From Przewalskia tangutica (taxonomy: Eukaryota > Streptophyta > Magnoliopsida > Solanales > Solanaceae), in assembly GCA_029844215.1 (NCBI GenBank), contig CM056720.1:30869711-30933710 (forward strand): DNA of 64,000 nt, written 5' to 3'. Below the pieces are notes generated by a model, which did not search any database, was not told the DNA's origin, and saw only the letters and a program-made list of their open reading frames with translations. The first letter of the stretch is position 1. Each line of letters begins with the position of its first letter. A program made the position numbers and the translations under genes. Shown piece after piece: positions 1-10,860 of the stretch.

Positions 1-600
1 GGTATGCACACACTATTGTGGCTAACATGGCCGATAGAGTCCATCGCTATGTTATGGGACTAGACCGTTATATGATCACTGCTTCGGGAGTGGCCCTTCA
101 CCGAGAATGGATATTTCGGAGATGCGCACATATGCACTGTGGATTGAGGACAGGAGAGAGAGGACCGACCAGACCAAGGCCAGCCAAGAGGCCAAGACAG
201 CGGGGGTTGAGGTGATTTTCGAGGCGAGAGCCTCGGCAGTGAGCTAGGTCTATAGTTCAGCGGCACGCAGTGCTCCTTCCCGATTTTGGCGGAGGTTAGA
301 TCACCGGTAATCCGGAGCCGGTCGAGCTCGAGGCTTGGATTCGTGATACGCACATGGGTTCTAGGCGTGGGGCCCTCTTCCTCAATGTTTCACATGTGGC
401 CGGCGTCACCACGGGAATGTCGTCGCCATCGGTGCCTATTTTACTGTGGCGTCGGGGCCATATGTTGAGGATTGTCCTAGTAGGAGAGTTGCGGAGGATA
501 GAAAAGTCTACCCGATCACATGTTCTTCGCCTTGAGCTAGGCAGATGTTCATACACGGCAGCCGTGGCGGGTCGTGTGGAAGTTCGATTTAGCGGTCCTT
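1..600 (+). pseudogene. gag remnant of element A (capsid piece plus zinc knuckle)
   Basis: Translation near positions 24-90 gives ADRVHRYVMGLDRYMI, which matches the capsid segment DRVHR(Y/F)V.GL seen in Tekay/Del-type gag and also in element D of this window (near 11480, minus strand). Around 437-480 the reading resembles a degraded CCHC zinc knuckle: a Cys-Tyr-Phe region, a Gly-His/Pro-like stretch, then a DCPS end. The homologous part of element I (47235-47290, minus) keeps C..GHMLRDCP more clearly. Gag packages the element RNA in cytoplasmic particles; this copy cannot do so because the frame breaks repeatedly between the two parts. Positions 240-430 are probably linker. No protease, RT or integrase follows. 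Confidence 0.7.
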
Positions 601-920
601 TGAACCGCCTATATGAATTCAGTATATCTTCGCCCTTTACAGATTTGTATGCATGATTAGGTTATTTTATGTTTAAGTATCGAACGGATAATATTGAAAT
701 TATGTACGTATGCTAGAAGTAAGTTGGAAGTACGAAAGATAATCTTTTAGACCTTGAATGTGAGTATATAGTGATGATGCACACTATGGATTGTTTCTCG
801 TTTGGTTTGTGATGGATAAATATGCAAGTGCGGTATATTAGGGCCGTATGTGGCATAATTAGGTTTTGCTAAGTGCAAGTTTATGAAACTATGCCAAAGA
901 ATGATAGATTGAGCTCAAAG
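601..920 (+). other. 3' non-coding region of element A
   Basis: This AT-rich stretch lies between the gag remnant and the polypurine tract and has no credible ORF. Positions 780-956 read almost identically, in reverse, at 46734-46930 in element I, so A and I are sister elements. Positions 701-750 also resemble 15185-15230 in element B. Confidence 0.7.
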
Positions 921-956
921 AACATTCGTGGACGAATGTTTCTAAGGGGGGAAGAA
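921..956 (+). promoter_or_regulatory. PPT-adjacent hairpin and polypurine tract of A
   Basis: AACATTCG (921-928) and its reverse complement CGAATGTT (933-940) flank a 4-base loop. The polypurine tract AAGGGGGGAAGAA (944-956) follows and abuts the LTR. The tract primes plus-strand DNA synthesis during reverse transcription. The hairpin recurs beside the tract in B, D, H, I and M. Confidence 0.85.
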
Positions 957-1292
957 TGTTACACCCCGTATTTACAGGACATGTTTTAAGAACGTATGTA
1001 AGAACTCACAAGTGTAAGATTTGAGGCTTGTAAAAATTTATCGGAATTATGAAATTGTCGGAAACGCTTTATCAGGATTTAATGGGAGGCGACACGTGTC
1101 ACCCCCTTAGCAATGCCTTGGGACGAAATGGCATGGCCAATATGGTCATTTACCATAAGTCTTCTATGCCTAAGTCTTGCAACTTGTAGCATGAGAACAT
1201 TGACTAAGTCAAAGGACCCACTTAAGCCTTGATATTTCATAAGACAAAATCCTAACCACCCATTTGTTTGTAGCATGACCCTCCAATACACT

Positions 1293-1299
1293 ATATATT
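1293..1299 (+). promoter_or_regulatory. TATA-like box of LTR A
   Basis: TATATTA lies just before ACTAGTAGCAAGAG, a context that other LTRs here share downstream of a better TATATAA. In A the box is slightly degenerate. Promoter function is inferred from position. Confidence 0.55.
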
Positions 1300-2880
1300 A
1301 TACTAGTAGCAAGAGAGGACTTAACACTTAGCAAAAATTTCACAAATTTTGAAGAACACACTAGGCTTGCTCTCGGGTTTGCTAAGCTCTCACACAAAAA
1401 AAAATTGTTTGTTATCCATTAAGCCCCACACTTTAAACCAAGGTTCATAAGGGTTTTTTAAGTGTATCTCAATAGAAAAATCCCGGAAAAAGAGAGTTTT
1501 CGTATTAGTCGCAAAGTGAAAACCTAGCGACTTTCTAGGTTTTGGATTAGAGGTTTGAAGGAAAATTGTTGGTGTTGTTCTAAGGGTTTCAAGGAGCGGA
1601 TTGAGGTGTCTTGAAGAGGCTCTAGGTTGCTAAGGAGCAACTTCGGTTTTTGAAGATTGGATTACAATTCGTTGAGGTATAATCTTGTTCTTTGAAAGTG
1701 TTACAAGATTATATATATTGTTGATTAGCTTTACTTGTTGCAGGCATGAAGTATATGGGTTAAAGTTTATAAGGATTTTAGATCGATTGTAGCCTTGGAA
1801 GTTCGAAATGTAATGTAAGTCACGTTAAGTTGGAATACAATTTGATCGTTATTAGAAATCGTCGCATGTTACTTACTTAAAGATTATGGTTGTTATAATC
1901 AAATGCGACTTGATATCATGTTATGCTACCAATTTGGATGGAAATGGAAATTGGATAAGAATTGGTATTATTGAACTCAAAGTGGCCGAATTTGTACTTA
2001 TAGTTTGTAATAGTTTGTTAATTATTTGTATTGGACTACCTTATAGATTGTGGTGAGCCAATTGAGGCTGTTTGGTTATTGTATTCGGCCTTGAAAAAGG
2101 TGGCAAAGTTAGTAATAACAAAGGAGGTGTTGTCCGATTTTCCGTAGAATTTAGCGACTTAGCACCTAGAATATTCTACGTATGAAGTAAGAGGTTAATG
2201 GACGTACAGACCATTTTAGGTTGAACTACTTTGGAGCCTTTTTGCAACTTGTCGCTAGTCGTCGCGAGGTATGTGAACCTCTTCTTTCTTTGGCATGATC
2301 CTACATATGAAATATCCATGTGATAATATTTCAAGATTCCTTCTACTCTTAGAAGTTAAGAAGTATTTACATTGTTGATTCTAAATTAAGAGTACGTTTA
2401 AATTGTCCTAAGTCCTTACTAGGTCTTATGGGAGACGTTGGTAAGAATGGTTAGGAAATTTTGAGATTGGATTTAAAGGCTATGTGACTTGATTTGTTTA
2501 AAGTAAGTTAGTGGATTTTATGTTCGAAAATGACTTGAAGTTATATGATTTTAAGGAATAAAATTACTTGGTTTTGGAAGGTATGGAACTTTATATTTTT
2601 TTGTATAAGTAATTGGGCTTGAAAGGAAGTATGTTATGAAGTTTTAAGACTAAGAACTTTGATTGTCTTTTAAGGATTATGAAGTCAGTAGTATATGATT
2701 CTTTTTAAGTATGTATGTATGTAGTATCTTTGGATCCAGTTTTCCTAAGTGTTGTAAGAATAAAAGTGTCTTAAGTTCTCTAAAATGAAAGGTTGTTATA
2801 ACAGCTTTATGGGAAGTTGTTATGACGACTTAAGAAGAAGTAATAAGACGGTTTAAAATGTTATGTAAGGAAAAATCACA

Positions 2881-3160
2881 CCGAGCCTACAAATAGGCCG
2901 GATTATGTTATGAAATACACCGAGCCTACAAATAGGCCGGATTACGTTATGAGATACACCGAGCCTACACATAGGCCGGACACGCCATATTACCCCGAGC
3001 CTACACATAGGCCGGGTTACGTCATCTTACACCGAGCTCCACAGGCGGGCCGGCTTATGCTACATGATTCCACATTACACCGAGCCCCACAGGCGGGCCG
3101 AATTATGTCACATGATTCATCAGTACACCGTGTCCCGCAAATGGGCCGGATTATGTTATG
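2881..3160 (+). repeat. Minisatellite in LTR A (CCGAGCC...GGCCGGATTATG units)
   Basis: Seven imperfect units start near 2881, 2920, 2959, 2995, 3032, 3080 and 3128, giving a period of 36-39 bases that stretches to 48 in later units. Each begins CCGAGC and carries AGGCCGG or GGGCCGG. The run is open in one frame (2910-3230) only because the units lack stops; I do not regard it as a gene. The same array occurs in reverse in element I (37845-38115). Confidence 0.9.
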
Positions 3161-3794
3161 TAAGATATGCAAGTTATGTGAAAAAGACTGGATTAAACTC
3201 TTAAGTATGTATGTAAGAATATGTTGTTAAATTTTATTGAAAGAAGGAAAGGAACGTTAATATATGATTGATTTCGTGAGTTAAAGGACATTCTTTTATA
3301 CGGATATGATTTGGTTATTGCATTTTATTTCTGCTCCATACTTGCACTGTTGTTATCGACTTCTGGGCCATGCGTTCATGCCCGCAGGTGATAGGTACAC
3401 AGGTTGGTGATCCTTGCTCTTAGGATCTCTGTTCAGTCTTTGGAAAGAAGCCCCTTTCACTCCGGAGGCTTATCTTTTGGTACGGTTTCCCTGATGTGGT
3501 AGACTTATGTACATTCAGGGGTATGGCGGGGCCCTGTCCCGCCGCAGTTGTAATTCTTAGAGGTTTGTAGTTACATATTGTGGGTCGGTTTGTAAAAGGA
3601 AAGGGAAGTGACTGCTGTTGTTATGTATATGTATATGTGTCTAGGAAGGTAGCCTTATCGGCTAACCTGTGGTTTAGTTTCTCGATATTTTATTTTATAA
3701 GTTTCATGTATGTTCCGCTGCTATTCTCTGATGTATACCTGAACAGGGTGCCCAGGTAGGGCACCAGTCGCGGGCCCGGGGTCGGGTCGTGACA

Positions 3795-4944
3795 ATATAT
3801 ATATTTAAAATATCATGCTCAAGAGTATAGGAAGAATCACATACCTTCTCGGTGAAATCCACCTGCCAAGTCGAATATGTCGCGCGCAGAGAATCAGCCT
3901 ATAATAGTCAAATACGTCTATCAACGTCTAGACTATTCTGTAAACAGTTTTAAGTAGAGGGTTCTCTATTCTATGGAAAATTGGGCAGCACTTCCCTCCC
4001 CGTCGAGCTACTCAAGTTCATCAGAAAACAAATTCTAAGTAAGTATAGTTCAATTATTCTTCTTTTAAACCCTTCTACTGTGATAACAGTTCAATTCTAT
4101 TCTGTAATATCCTTCTAAGTATTTTATACTCAAGTCTATACTATTCTTATATGTAATATCCAATTACAATAGAAGGACAAGAGTATTTACCTCGATAAGC
4201 CCAAAATTATCCAAGTTAAATGTCGCTCCTGAGCAAGGTTTAGCTCCTAATTTCAGACGCCCGATAGCTCCAAAACCCTTAGAAGTTATTCACAACTTCA
4301 ACTAAGTACTAAGGGATTTGGGCTAGGTATTTAGGAATAGTAACTATACTTGGAAGACAACATTTCTACCAAGGGAGGGGGTAGGTTTCGCTAGGACTAC
4401 TAGGCTAGAGGGGGTGTTTCGCCAAGGCTTTCTCGAGGAGGGGAGTGTTGGACGAAACACTTCAAGAGAGGGAAGGATTTTCAAGACTTGGAGAGTGATT
4501 TGTGGATGAAGAACTCTTCATCTTAAGGGGTATTTATAGGTCAAGAAATGGCCAACCAATGGCCAAGATGAAGCCAAGTGCTAGGCAAGTGTAAGGGGAT
4601 TTAGGCAAGTGTCCTTATCCATCTACTACACAAATATCCTACCAACTCCTTGACTTGTGCAAAGGCACAAAAAACGTGCCAACAAAGCCCCATTTTGCCG
4701 TCCAATGAGGGTGACAAGTGTCACCCTCCCGTTGGTCCAAAATGTTTCGTCTCTCGGAAAAATTCGCAAAAATAATAAATGTCATAGCCGGAATTTAGCC
4801 TACGCGAGTTTAGTAAAACGTTTCGTCGAAAAATGATTCTTTTAGTGAGTTGTGCACAAACTTTTTCGTCCATAATGCCTAACTAAGGCTAAACTTTTGT
4901 ACGTACGCCCTTACGTACATACTCTGGAAATACGGGGTATAACA
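3795..4944 (-). repeat. Element C: part of a minus-strand LTR interrupted by A
   Basis: The sequence from about 3805 matches 6365-7490 of the D-type LTR on the same strand, including AGGAAGAATCACATACC, a TATTTATAG promoter box near 4528, and the end ACGGGGTATAACA at 4944. It is the U3 half of a D-like LTR; the other half should lie left of element A, outside the window. Whether C is a solo LTR or part of a full element cannot be told. Confidence 0.8.
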
Positions 4945-5060
4945 TTAATAGATTAAACTGCGTGGTAGGCTTAAGAGAATTGTACGGATGAGATCCGTAT
5001 GGAGTAAGTAATGGTTGTTGTGATCAAGACAATATGGTTATGGTATTATGAGAAGTTATT
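4945..5060 (+). other. Internal fragment of element B, left of D
   Basis: This short non-LTR stretch lies between the end of C and the start of D. It ends in TTATT (5056-5060), repeated at 14795-14799 after D, so it is continuous with 14800-15549. No coding potential was seen. Confidence 0.7.
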
Positions 5061-7490
5061 TGTCACGACCCGTTCCGGGGCCCGTGACTGGTGCCTTACC
5101 GGGGCACCCAAGTAGTCATACATCAGAGTAATCAGCGGAAACATAAAGCAAGACATGAAACAGTTTATAAAATAAGACACGACATGTGAAAACATCGCTT
5201 TCGTATATATATAATCATGGTTTAGCGCTACATCCGACAATCGCATAATACATGACTACGCACTTCTAAGGAAATATACAACTATGGACAGGGCCCCGCC
5301 ATACCCCGATCAGACAAAACTATCTACAACAGGAGATCATACCAAAAGTAGAGCTCGGAAGAGATGGAGCTCCCGACACCAACGTAGATCCTAAGGATGC
5401 GGATCTAGCACTGCTTGCCCTTACCGCGCATGAACGCAGCCCCGAGCGAGGTCGATAACAGTACTAAGTATGCGAAATCAGAAAGTACTTAAATGAAAAC
5501 ATATCATTTTTAAAACCGTTTACAAATATGTGTGAAACAACCAGAAACCGCATATAGTGCCACACCACAAACAAGAGCAACAATAGGTAATCAGAATACG
5601 TCTTGTCTAGGCTGCGAATGATCGAAACAGGCCACTCGCCACATCCTCATTCTGCAAGCCTAATCTCGACTCCGAGTCCGCATAGGCCACTCCACGGGCC
5701 CGCATGAGGTATAACCCCGCATCGAGGGTAGCTACTCTCCGGCATCGCCCCGACTCATTGTCCGCATGGCCACATAGACCGCATGAGGCATAACCCCGCA
5801 TACTAACTCGGAACTCGTAGCTCGCATAGGCCCCCGACCCGCATGAGGTATTCTCGAATCATGGTCCTGCATCACCGAGTCTACCCCGTCGGAGGCGCTT
5901 AACCCCAGATCATCTCAAGAGGTGAGTGATAGTACACTAACATAACGACTTATCTTTAAACAACATAAGTACAACAAGGATACTCACTTATACAAACGTT
6001 ACAAGGTACTAACACACATAGCAACATGTCATGTCTACTTATCAAACCATCTTATTATTCTTTTCACAATTTAATATAAGTCTGTTATAAATACATAGGC
6101 AACTTGTTTCTTTTATCAATCTTAAGTGGTTATACTTAACTTCCCATAAAGCTAGTATAACTCTTAAGCTTCTGTTTTAAAAACCAATTAGTTCTCTTCT
6201 GTAAAAATGATTCAGTAGTCCTTTTGAAATGTTTTCAGTTCTTTATTATTCAGGCTTAAGCCGTGAGGCATTGCCGTAAGTATTATTCAGGCTTAAGTCA
6301 AAGACATTGCCGTTAGTTATTATTCAGTTAACACATGTACGTCTACCGTACTATATACATATTGTAAAATATCATGCTTTAGGAAGAATCACATACCTTC
6401 TCAAATAAACCACCGCCAAGTGAATATGTCGCGGCAGAGAGTCACCTATAATAGTCACAGATATCTATCAAAGACTACTCAAGGTCATTCTAAACAGAGG
6501 GTTCACAATTCTATGGAAAGTCACAGACTTCCTACCGTGAGCTATATAAGTTCATCAGAAAACAAATTCATGTAAGTACAGTTTGATTATTCTTCTTTCA
6601 AACCCTTCATCGTGGTAGCAGTTCAATTCTATTCTCGTGATATTCTTCTAAGTATTTATACTTATTCTTATTCTACAACAAGAAGTATTCTCTAATTCAA
6701 AAGAGGGTTAGGATTAGTTACCCTGTAAGCCCAATAATATCCTAGAAAAGTCGCTACTGAGCAAGGTTTTGCTCCTAAGTTGTATGTCTAAGGAAACCTT
6801 AGAAGTTCTTCACAACTTCTACTAAGTACTAAGGTATTTGGGCTAGGTATTTTGGGCATTATAACAATACAAGAAGGCAACTTTTCTACCAAGGAGGGGT
6901 AGGTTTCTAGGCTAGGCTGGGGTAGCCTCGCCAAGCTTCTCAAGGAGGGGGTGTTGGACGAAGTGCTTACAAAGGGAGAGGAAGGATTTTAGACTTGAAA
7001 GCTTTTGTGGATGAAGAACTCTTCATCTCAAGAGGGTATTTATAGCTCAAGCCTCGCCAACCAATGGCCAAGATGGTGTCAAGTGCAAGGCAAGTGTAAG
7101 GCCAAGATCAAGCCAAGTGCACCCTAACCCCTACTCCACAAAACACTCCACAAAACACTCCACAAAACATGGCACAAAACAAGGCCTAAGCAAGGAACCA
7201 ATCGCCAAGGCTAACACCCTCTCGACGCCTGATCGCCCAAAGCCATCCGACTTGCTTCCAATGTGCGGGTGACACATGTCACCCTCCCGTTGGTCCAAAA
7301 TGTTTCGCCTCTAAAAATCCGCAAAAATAAGAAATGGCATAGCCGAATTTACTCTACGAAGTCAGGAAACGCTTCGCCTGAAACGATTCTTTTAGTGAGT
7401 TGTGTACAAAAAAACGCCCAAGGCTTATCTTTAAGGCTAGACTTTCAGACGTATTCCCTTACGCATATACTGCGAAAAACGGGTATAACA
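5061..7490 (-). repeat. 3' LTR of element D (2.43 kb)
   Basis: On the plus strand it runs from TGTCACGACCCG to GGGTATAACA. It contains CCGCATGAGGTATAACCCCG units near 5690-5850, the paired CATAAAGCTAGTATAAC boxes near 6145, CTATAAATA (minus) near 7037-7046 as the TATA box, and a short 13-base tandem run of CCACAAAACACT near 7130-7170. It pairs with 12323-14794. Confidence 0.92.
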
Positions 7491-7523
7491 TTCTCCCCCT
7501 TAGAAACATTCGCCCCGAATGTT
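7491..7523 (-). promoter_or_regulatory. Polypurine tract and hairpin of D
   Basis: TTCTCCCCCTTAG (minus: CTAAGGGGGAGAA) abuts the LTR. AACATTCG (7505-7512) and CGAATGTT (7516-7523) form the conserved hairpin with a 3-base loop. Confidence 0.85.
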
Positions 7524-7639
7524 CCTTCCCAAGACGATTAACGATAAGATTCTTCAAAACTTAAATGCAAATGCCACACACGCCACGTAACAACACTTAG
7601 CGTAAATGATAACGAAATTTACAAGTAGGAAAGTGAATT
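7524..7639 (-). other. 3' non-coding spacer of D
   Basis: About 115 bases lie between the hairpin and the end of the chromodomain reading. No gene is visible. Confidence 0.6.
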
Positions 7640-7880
7640 ACCGGAGGTGTGGGAAAAGATGAGGATACTTCGCCTCATGTCCTCCTCGCTTCCCACGCCA
7701 TCTCTCCCGAGCTCGCTCCGCCACAAGACTTTGACGAAGCCACGCCCTGGTCCGCAGACGCCTAACCTCGACGATCGACTATCGCTATGGGAATCTCCTC
7801 ATACGATAACCCTGGCCACCGACATCGCCAATCGGTGTACCTTAGATGGATCCCCGATACATCTCTCAAGATAGATACGT
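7640..7880 (-). pseudogene. Chromodomain end of pol (element D)
   Basis: On the minus strand, readings in changing frames contain VLWR (from about 7735) and EEDMRRS (about 7660-7680). These correspond to the end of the chromodomain found after integrase in plant chromoviruses, usually written V.WRN....EATWE.E..M...YP.LF. Chromodomains steer integration toward methylated histones in heterochromatin, which would fit a nest like this one. No single long frame covers the domain, so the assignment rests on short islands and on position between integrase and the polypurine tract. The final YPHLF-like segment is not clearly readable. Confidence 0.6.
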
Positions 7881-9144
7881 GAAAACCGATGCATCGCTTC
7901 GAGATCGGACGGCAGATCCAACTCATAAGCAACCTTGCCTACCTCGGACAATCAAACGCCCAATGTACCTTGGGCCGAGTTTCCTTCTTCCCGAATCTCA
8001 TCACACCCTTCATGGGTGACACCTTTAGGAAACCCTACCATGAACCTCGAACTCAAGATGCCGACGACGATGATCTCGTGATACGACTTCGACTCGAGTC
8101 AATAGCCGCCTCGGATAAGCTTCACCTTATCCATCGCCACTGCACCAAATCTGGTCCCACTAGCCGCACTCGCCCACATCGAACCAGCCTATAGGCGATC
8201 CGCACTTCCTCCCATACAAGGCCTCATAAGGCGCCATCCAATACCGAGTGGTAGCTATTATTATACGCGAACTCAACTAGAGGCAAATGATCCTCCCAAC
8301 TACCACCGGTCAATAACACAAAGCTCGCAGATATCCTCGCAGTCCGATAGGCGCTCGCCGTCCGTCTGCTCGGATGAAATGCAGACTGTGCTCACTCGCC
8401 CCTAAACCCTCTCGAAGGACCTCCGAGTTAGCCGTAAACCGGCTCCGCTCGATATGATCAGTAGGGACTCCATGCACCGACGATCTCTCTGATGTAAAGT
8501 CCGCATAATCCTCACCAAAAAGTCGCCCCGACGGGAAGAAGTGGGCTGATTTCGCCACCGTCGACGATAACCCATATAGAATCATGTCTCTCCGAGTGCG
8601 AGGTAATCCCGTGACGAAATCCATGTTGATTACCTCCCACTTCCGTGTCGGGATCTCAATCGCCGCAATGCACCACCGTGCCTCGTGCTCTACCTTCACC
8701 GCCGACAACACGCACCGAGCTACGAACTCGCAACGCCCTCTTCAAGCCATCCCACCAATACACCGACGGCGTCGTGGTACATTTTGGTCGACCGGATGGA
8801 TAGAGTAACGCGCTACCGTGTGCTTCCCCAAGAACTCGCCAAGTCCTCAAACATCTCGAACACACACCGCCTCAAACCTTAGCACCCCATCGTGCTATCT
8901 CAAAGGACCTTGCCTCACGAAGAGTCAGATCACAATATCGAATCAAAGCCGGATCTCGAATCGCCTCTTCACCTCGACGATGGAAGACTCGCAACCTCAC
9001 GAACTTTAACCCCATCGCTATCGAATCAATCAAACGGACACCAAGGCTCGCTAATCGATGCAAATCACGAACCATGTCCTCCTCTCTAGTCGCACATCCG
9101 ATAGGCTCCCATCGACCTACGACTAAGAGCATCCGCCACAACAT
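7881..9144 (-). pseudogene. Integrase of element D
   Basis: The longest piece (8310-8711) reads IPTRKWEVINMDFVTGLPRT, the start of the gypsy integrase core; the Asp of MDF (about 8620) is the first catalytic acidic residue. The KSAHFFP segment follows at about 8530-8550 and HGVPTD near 8460; the second Asp and the Glu fall in broken parts. Upstream, VYWWDGLKR (about 8745-8775) is the zinc-binding HHCC region's flank, and 8872-9144 holds MVRDLHRLASLGVRLIDS, the linker between RNase H and integrase. Integrase joins element DNA to the host chromosome in the nucleus. Frameshifts occur about every 100-250 bases. Confidence 0.85.
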
Positions 9145-9540
9145 GGCCTTCCCGTGGTACAGATATCAACATCGTAATCCTTAAGCAACTCTAACCACCG
9201 CTTTGTCGTGAAGTTCACTCCTCTGGTCAAGATATACCGAGGCTCTTGTGGTCCGTATAAATATCCACGTGAACCCCATACAAATAGTGCCTCCAGATCT
9301 TCAAAGCGTGAATCACTACCGCCAACTCCAAATCACGGGTAGTTCTCTCGTGTTTCTTCACCGCCGATGCATATGCTATAACCCCGCCATGCCGCATCAA
9401 CACACATCCCAACCCGATGCCCGACGATCACAATACACGACATAACCATCCGACCTCCGAAGAGTAAGAACGGGCGGCCGCCGCCTCTTTTCAAAGAATC
9501 GAAACCCCGCCACAAGCATCACCATCAAACTTGGCCGCTT
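9145..9540 (-). pseudogene. RNase H domain of element D
   Basis: The frame at 9227-9412 reads GCVLMRHGGVIAYAS, then DLELAVVIHALKIWRHYLYG, then IYTDHKSL. This is the gypsy RNase H signature; the Glu in DLEL and the Asp in TDHKSL are catalytic positions. The segment following YAS (expected RQLKPHE) is altered to AVKKHE by what looks like a small indel pair. RNase H removes the RNA strand during reverse transcription. The flanking 9415-9540 and 9145-9226 carry RT-connection and linker remnants in other frames. Confidence 0.88.
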
Positions 9541-10260
9541 CCGAGTCACCAGTCAATGGTGCGTAGATAGAAGCAAACTTCTACGAACCGCCGATAATAT
9601 CCTCGCAAGGCCCGTAAAATCGCGAACCTCTCGCCGAGTAGTAGGTTCAGGCCAAGTCCCGATCGCTTCGATCTTGGCCAGACAACTCGAATGCCATCAC
9701 CGACAATATGCCCAAGAAACGCCACAAGTCAACCAAAACTCACATTTGGAAAACTTGGCGTAAATCGCTGGTCTCGAGAATCACAAGATCGCCTCAAATG
9801 CCCGCACGCTTCCTCGCCTCGAGCGAGAATAAACCAAGATATCATCAATGAACATTATCACAAACGTGTCCAAAATGGTTTGAACACTCGGTTCATCAAA
9901 TCCATGAATACCGCCGAGCATTGGTCAACCCAAAAGACATGACTCAACTCATAATACCCGCATCGTCCGAATGCACCCTAGGGACATCCACCTCTCTCGA
10001 CTCGCACTGATGATAGCCCGATCGCAGATCAATCTTGAGAAACATCTCGCACTCGCAACCGGTCGAACAAATCATCAATCCCGGAAGGGGGTATTCGTTT
10101 AATGGTCACCTTGTTCACCGTCAGATCAACACACATGCGCAGCTGCCCCGCCCTTCTTCTTCACGAACAATACCGCGCTCCCTGGGAGAAACACTAGGCC
10201 TAATGAAGCCCTTCTCTAGCAAATCCTAAGCCGATCCTTCAACTCTCTCAACTCGGCAGT
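9541..10260 (-). pseudogene. Reverse transcriptase of element D
   Basis: Minus-strand reading around 9839-9853 gives FIDDI, the catalytic box of plant gypsy RT, followed by LVYS. Just upstream, about 9860-9940, are pieces of the F(G/W)(L/V)TN-AP-AVFMDLMNRVF motif. The start near 10100-10250 shows remnants of the ELREL...L..KGFI segment. No open frame longer than about 80 codons is in the coding direction here; long frames on the plus strand (9691-9942, 10259-10723) are antisense shadows. RT copies element RNA into DNA in the particle. Confidence 0.8.
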
Positions 10261-10860
10261 GCCATTCTCAGATGGCGTAATGGAAATAGCCGAGTATCCG
10301 CAACACATCTATACAAAACTCGATCTCCTCTCTCGAGGGATACCCGGAGGTCATCCGAAACACGCCTGGGAACTTCACGACCATCGAATCGATCAAAATC
10401 TGGTACCGCAGCCTTCGATATCAAACACCCGAACGATGGTAGATATACCCTTCTCGCACCGTCTTCCTAGCCTTGAGGTAGGAAATAAACCTACCACCTG
10501 GGCGATACCGTGCTCCTCCCACTCAACAACCGGCCTCAGAAACCGAACTGCATTATTCTCTCTCTGCGGCCTACATTGGCGTAGCGAAGCTAGCCAATCC
10601 ATCCCCATGATCACGCCGGTCAATCATCTCCAACTCTATCAAGTCGGCCGGTCCGACGATCAAATGGTCACAGACAAGCTCTATATACCCGCCGAGCTAC
10701 CACCGAATCACCCATCGGCGTAGCTACCTCGAAAGTGGTCTATGGACTCGTGCTCTATCCCAATCCTACTAGCAAAAGGGAGATATATAGGACAGAGTAG
10801 AACCGGATCTATCAAAGCATACACATCAAACCCGAACCGATAAGGTACCGTGGCGACATC
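10261..10860 (-). pseudogene. Aspartic protease region of element D
   Basis: The frame at 10393-10623 begins MTGVIMGMDWLASL, matching the conserved D.I.GMDWL box at the protease C-terminus. It continues with NNAVRF and VEWE, as in gypsy pol between protease and RT. Toward 10740-10850 islands resembling YRFGFDVYALIDP are visible, where the catalytic DSGS/DPGST box should be; the Gly-Ser/Thr part is damaged. The protease would cut the gag-pol polyprotein. Confidence 0.78.

Larger units (their letters stand above)
1..3794 (+). mobile_element. Element A: 3' part of a gag-only Ty3/gypsy retrotransposon
   Basis: The window opens inside the gag remnant of a plus-strand LTR element. A short 3' non-coding region, a polypurine tract and a complete 2.84-kb 3' LTR follow. 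The LTR ends in CA at 3794 and the next bases switch to the interior of a minus-strand LTR (element C), so A was inserted into C. The likely target duplication is ATATA at 3795-3799, but the matching left copy lies outside the window. Only about 450 bases separate the gag zinc-knuckle remnant from the LTR, so there is no room for pol. By structure this is a non-autonomous gag-only element. The 5' LTR is off the left edge. Confidence 0.85.
957..3794 (+). repeat. 3' LTR of element A (2.84 kb)
   Basis: It starts TGTTACACCCCG directly after the polypurine tract and ends GGGTCGTGACA. In order it holds: a G-box palindrome GACACGTGTC (1091-1100), a TATA-like site (1293), the conserved block around 2100-2285 with GAGGT/ACCTC arms (2266-2281), paired GTTATAA/CTTTATG boxes near 2791-2835, a minisatellite (2881-3160), and a conserved distal part (3300-3794) with the GTACATTCAGGGGTAT segment common to all LTRs here. 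ORFs in it are short and have no family resemblance. The LTR supplies promoter and polyadenylation signals to the element. Confidence 0.9.

Noticed and set aside
2910..3230. 106-codon repeat protein-like frame
   Set aside because: It is the LTR minisatellite read in one frame; the same array in element I is in the other orientation with no matching long frame.
10259..10723. 154-codon plus-strand frame
   Set aside because: Antisense shadow of D's protease, whose GMDWL box reads on the minus strand at the same place.
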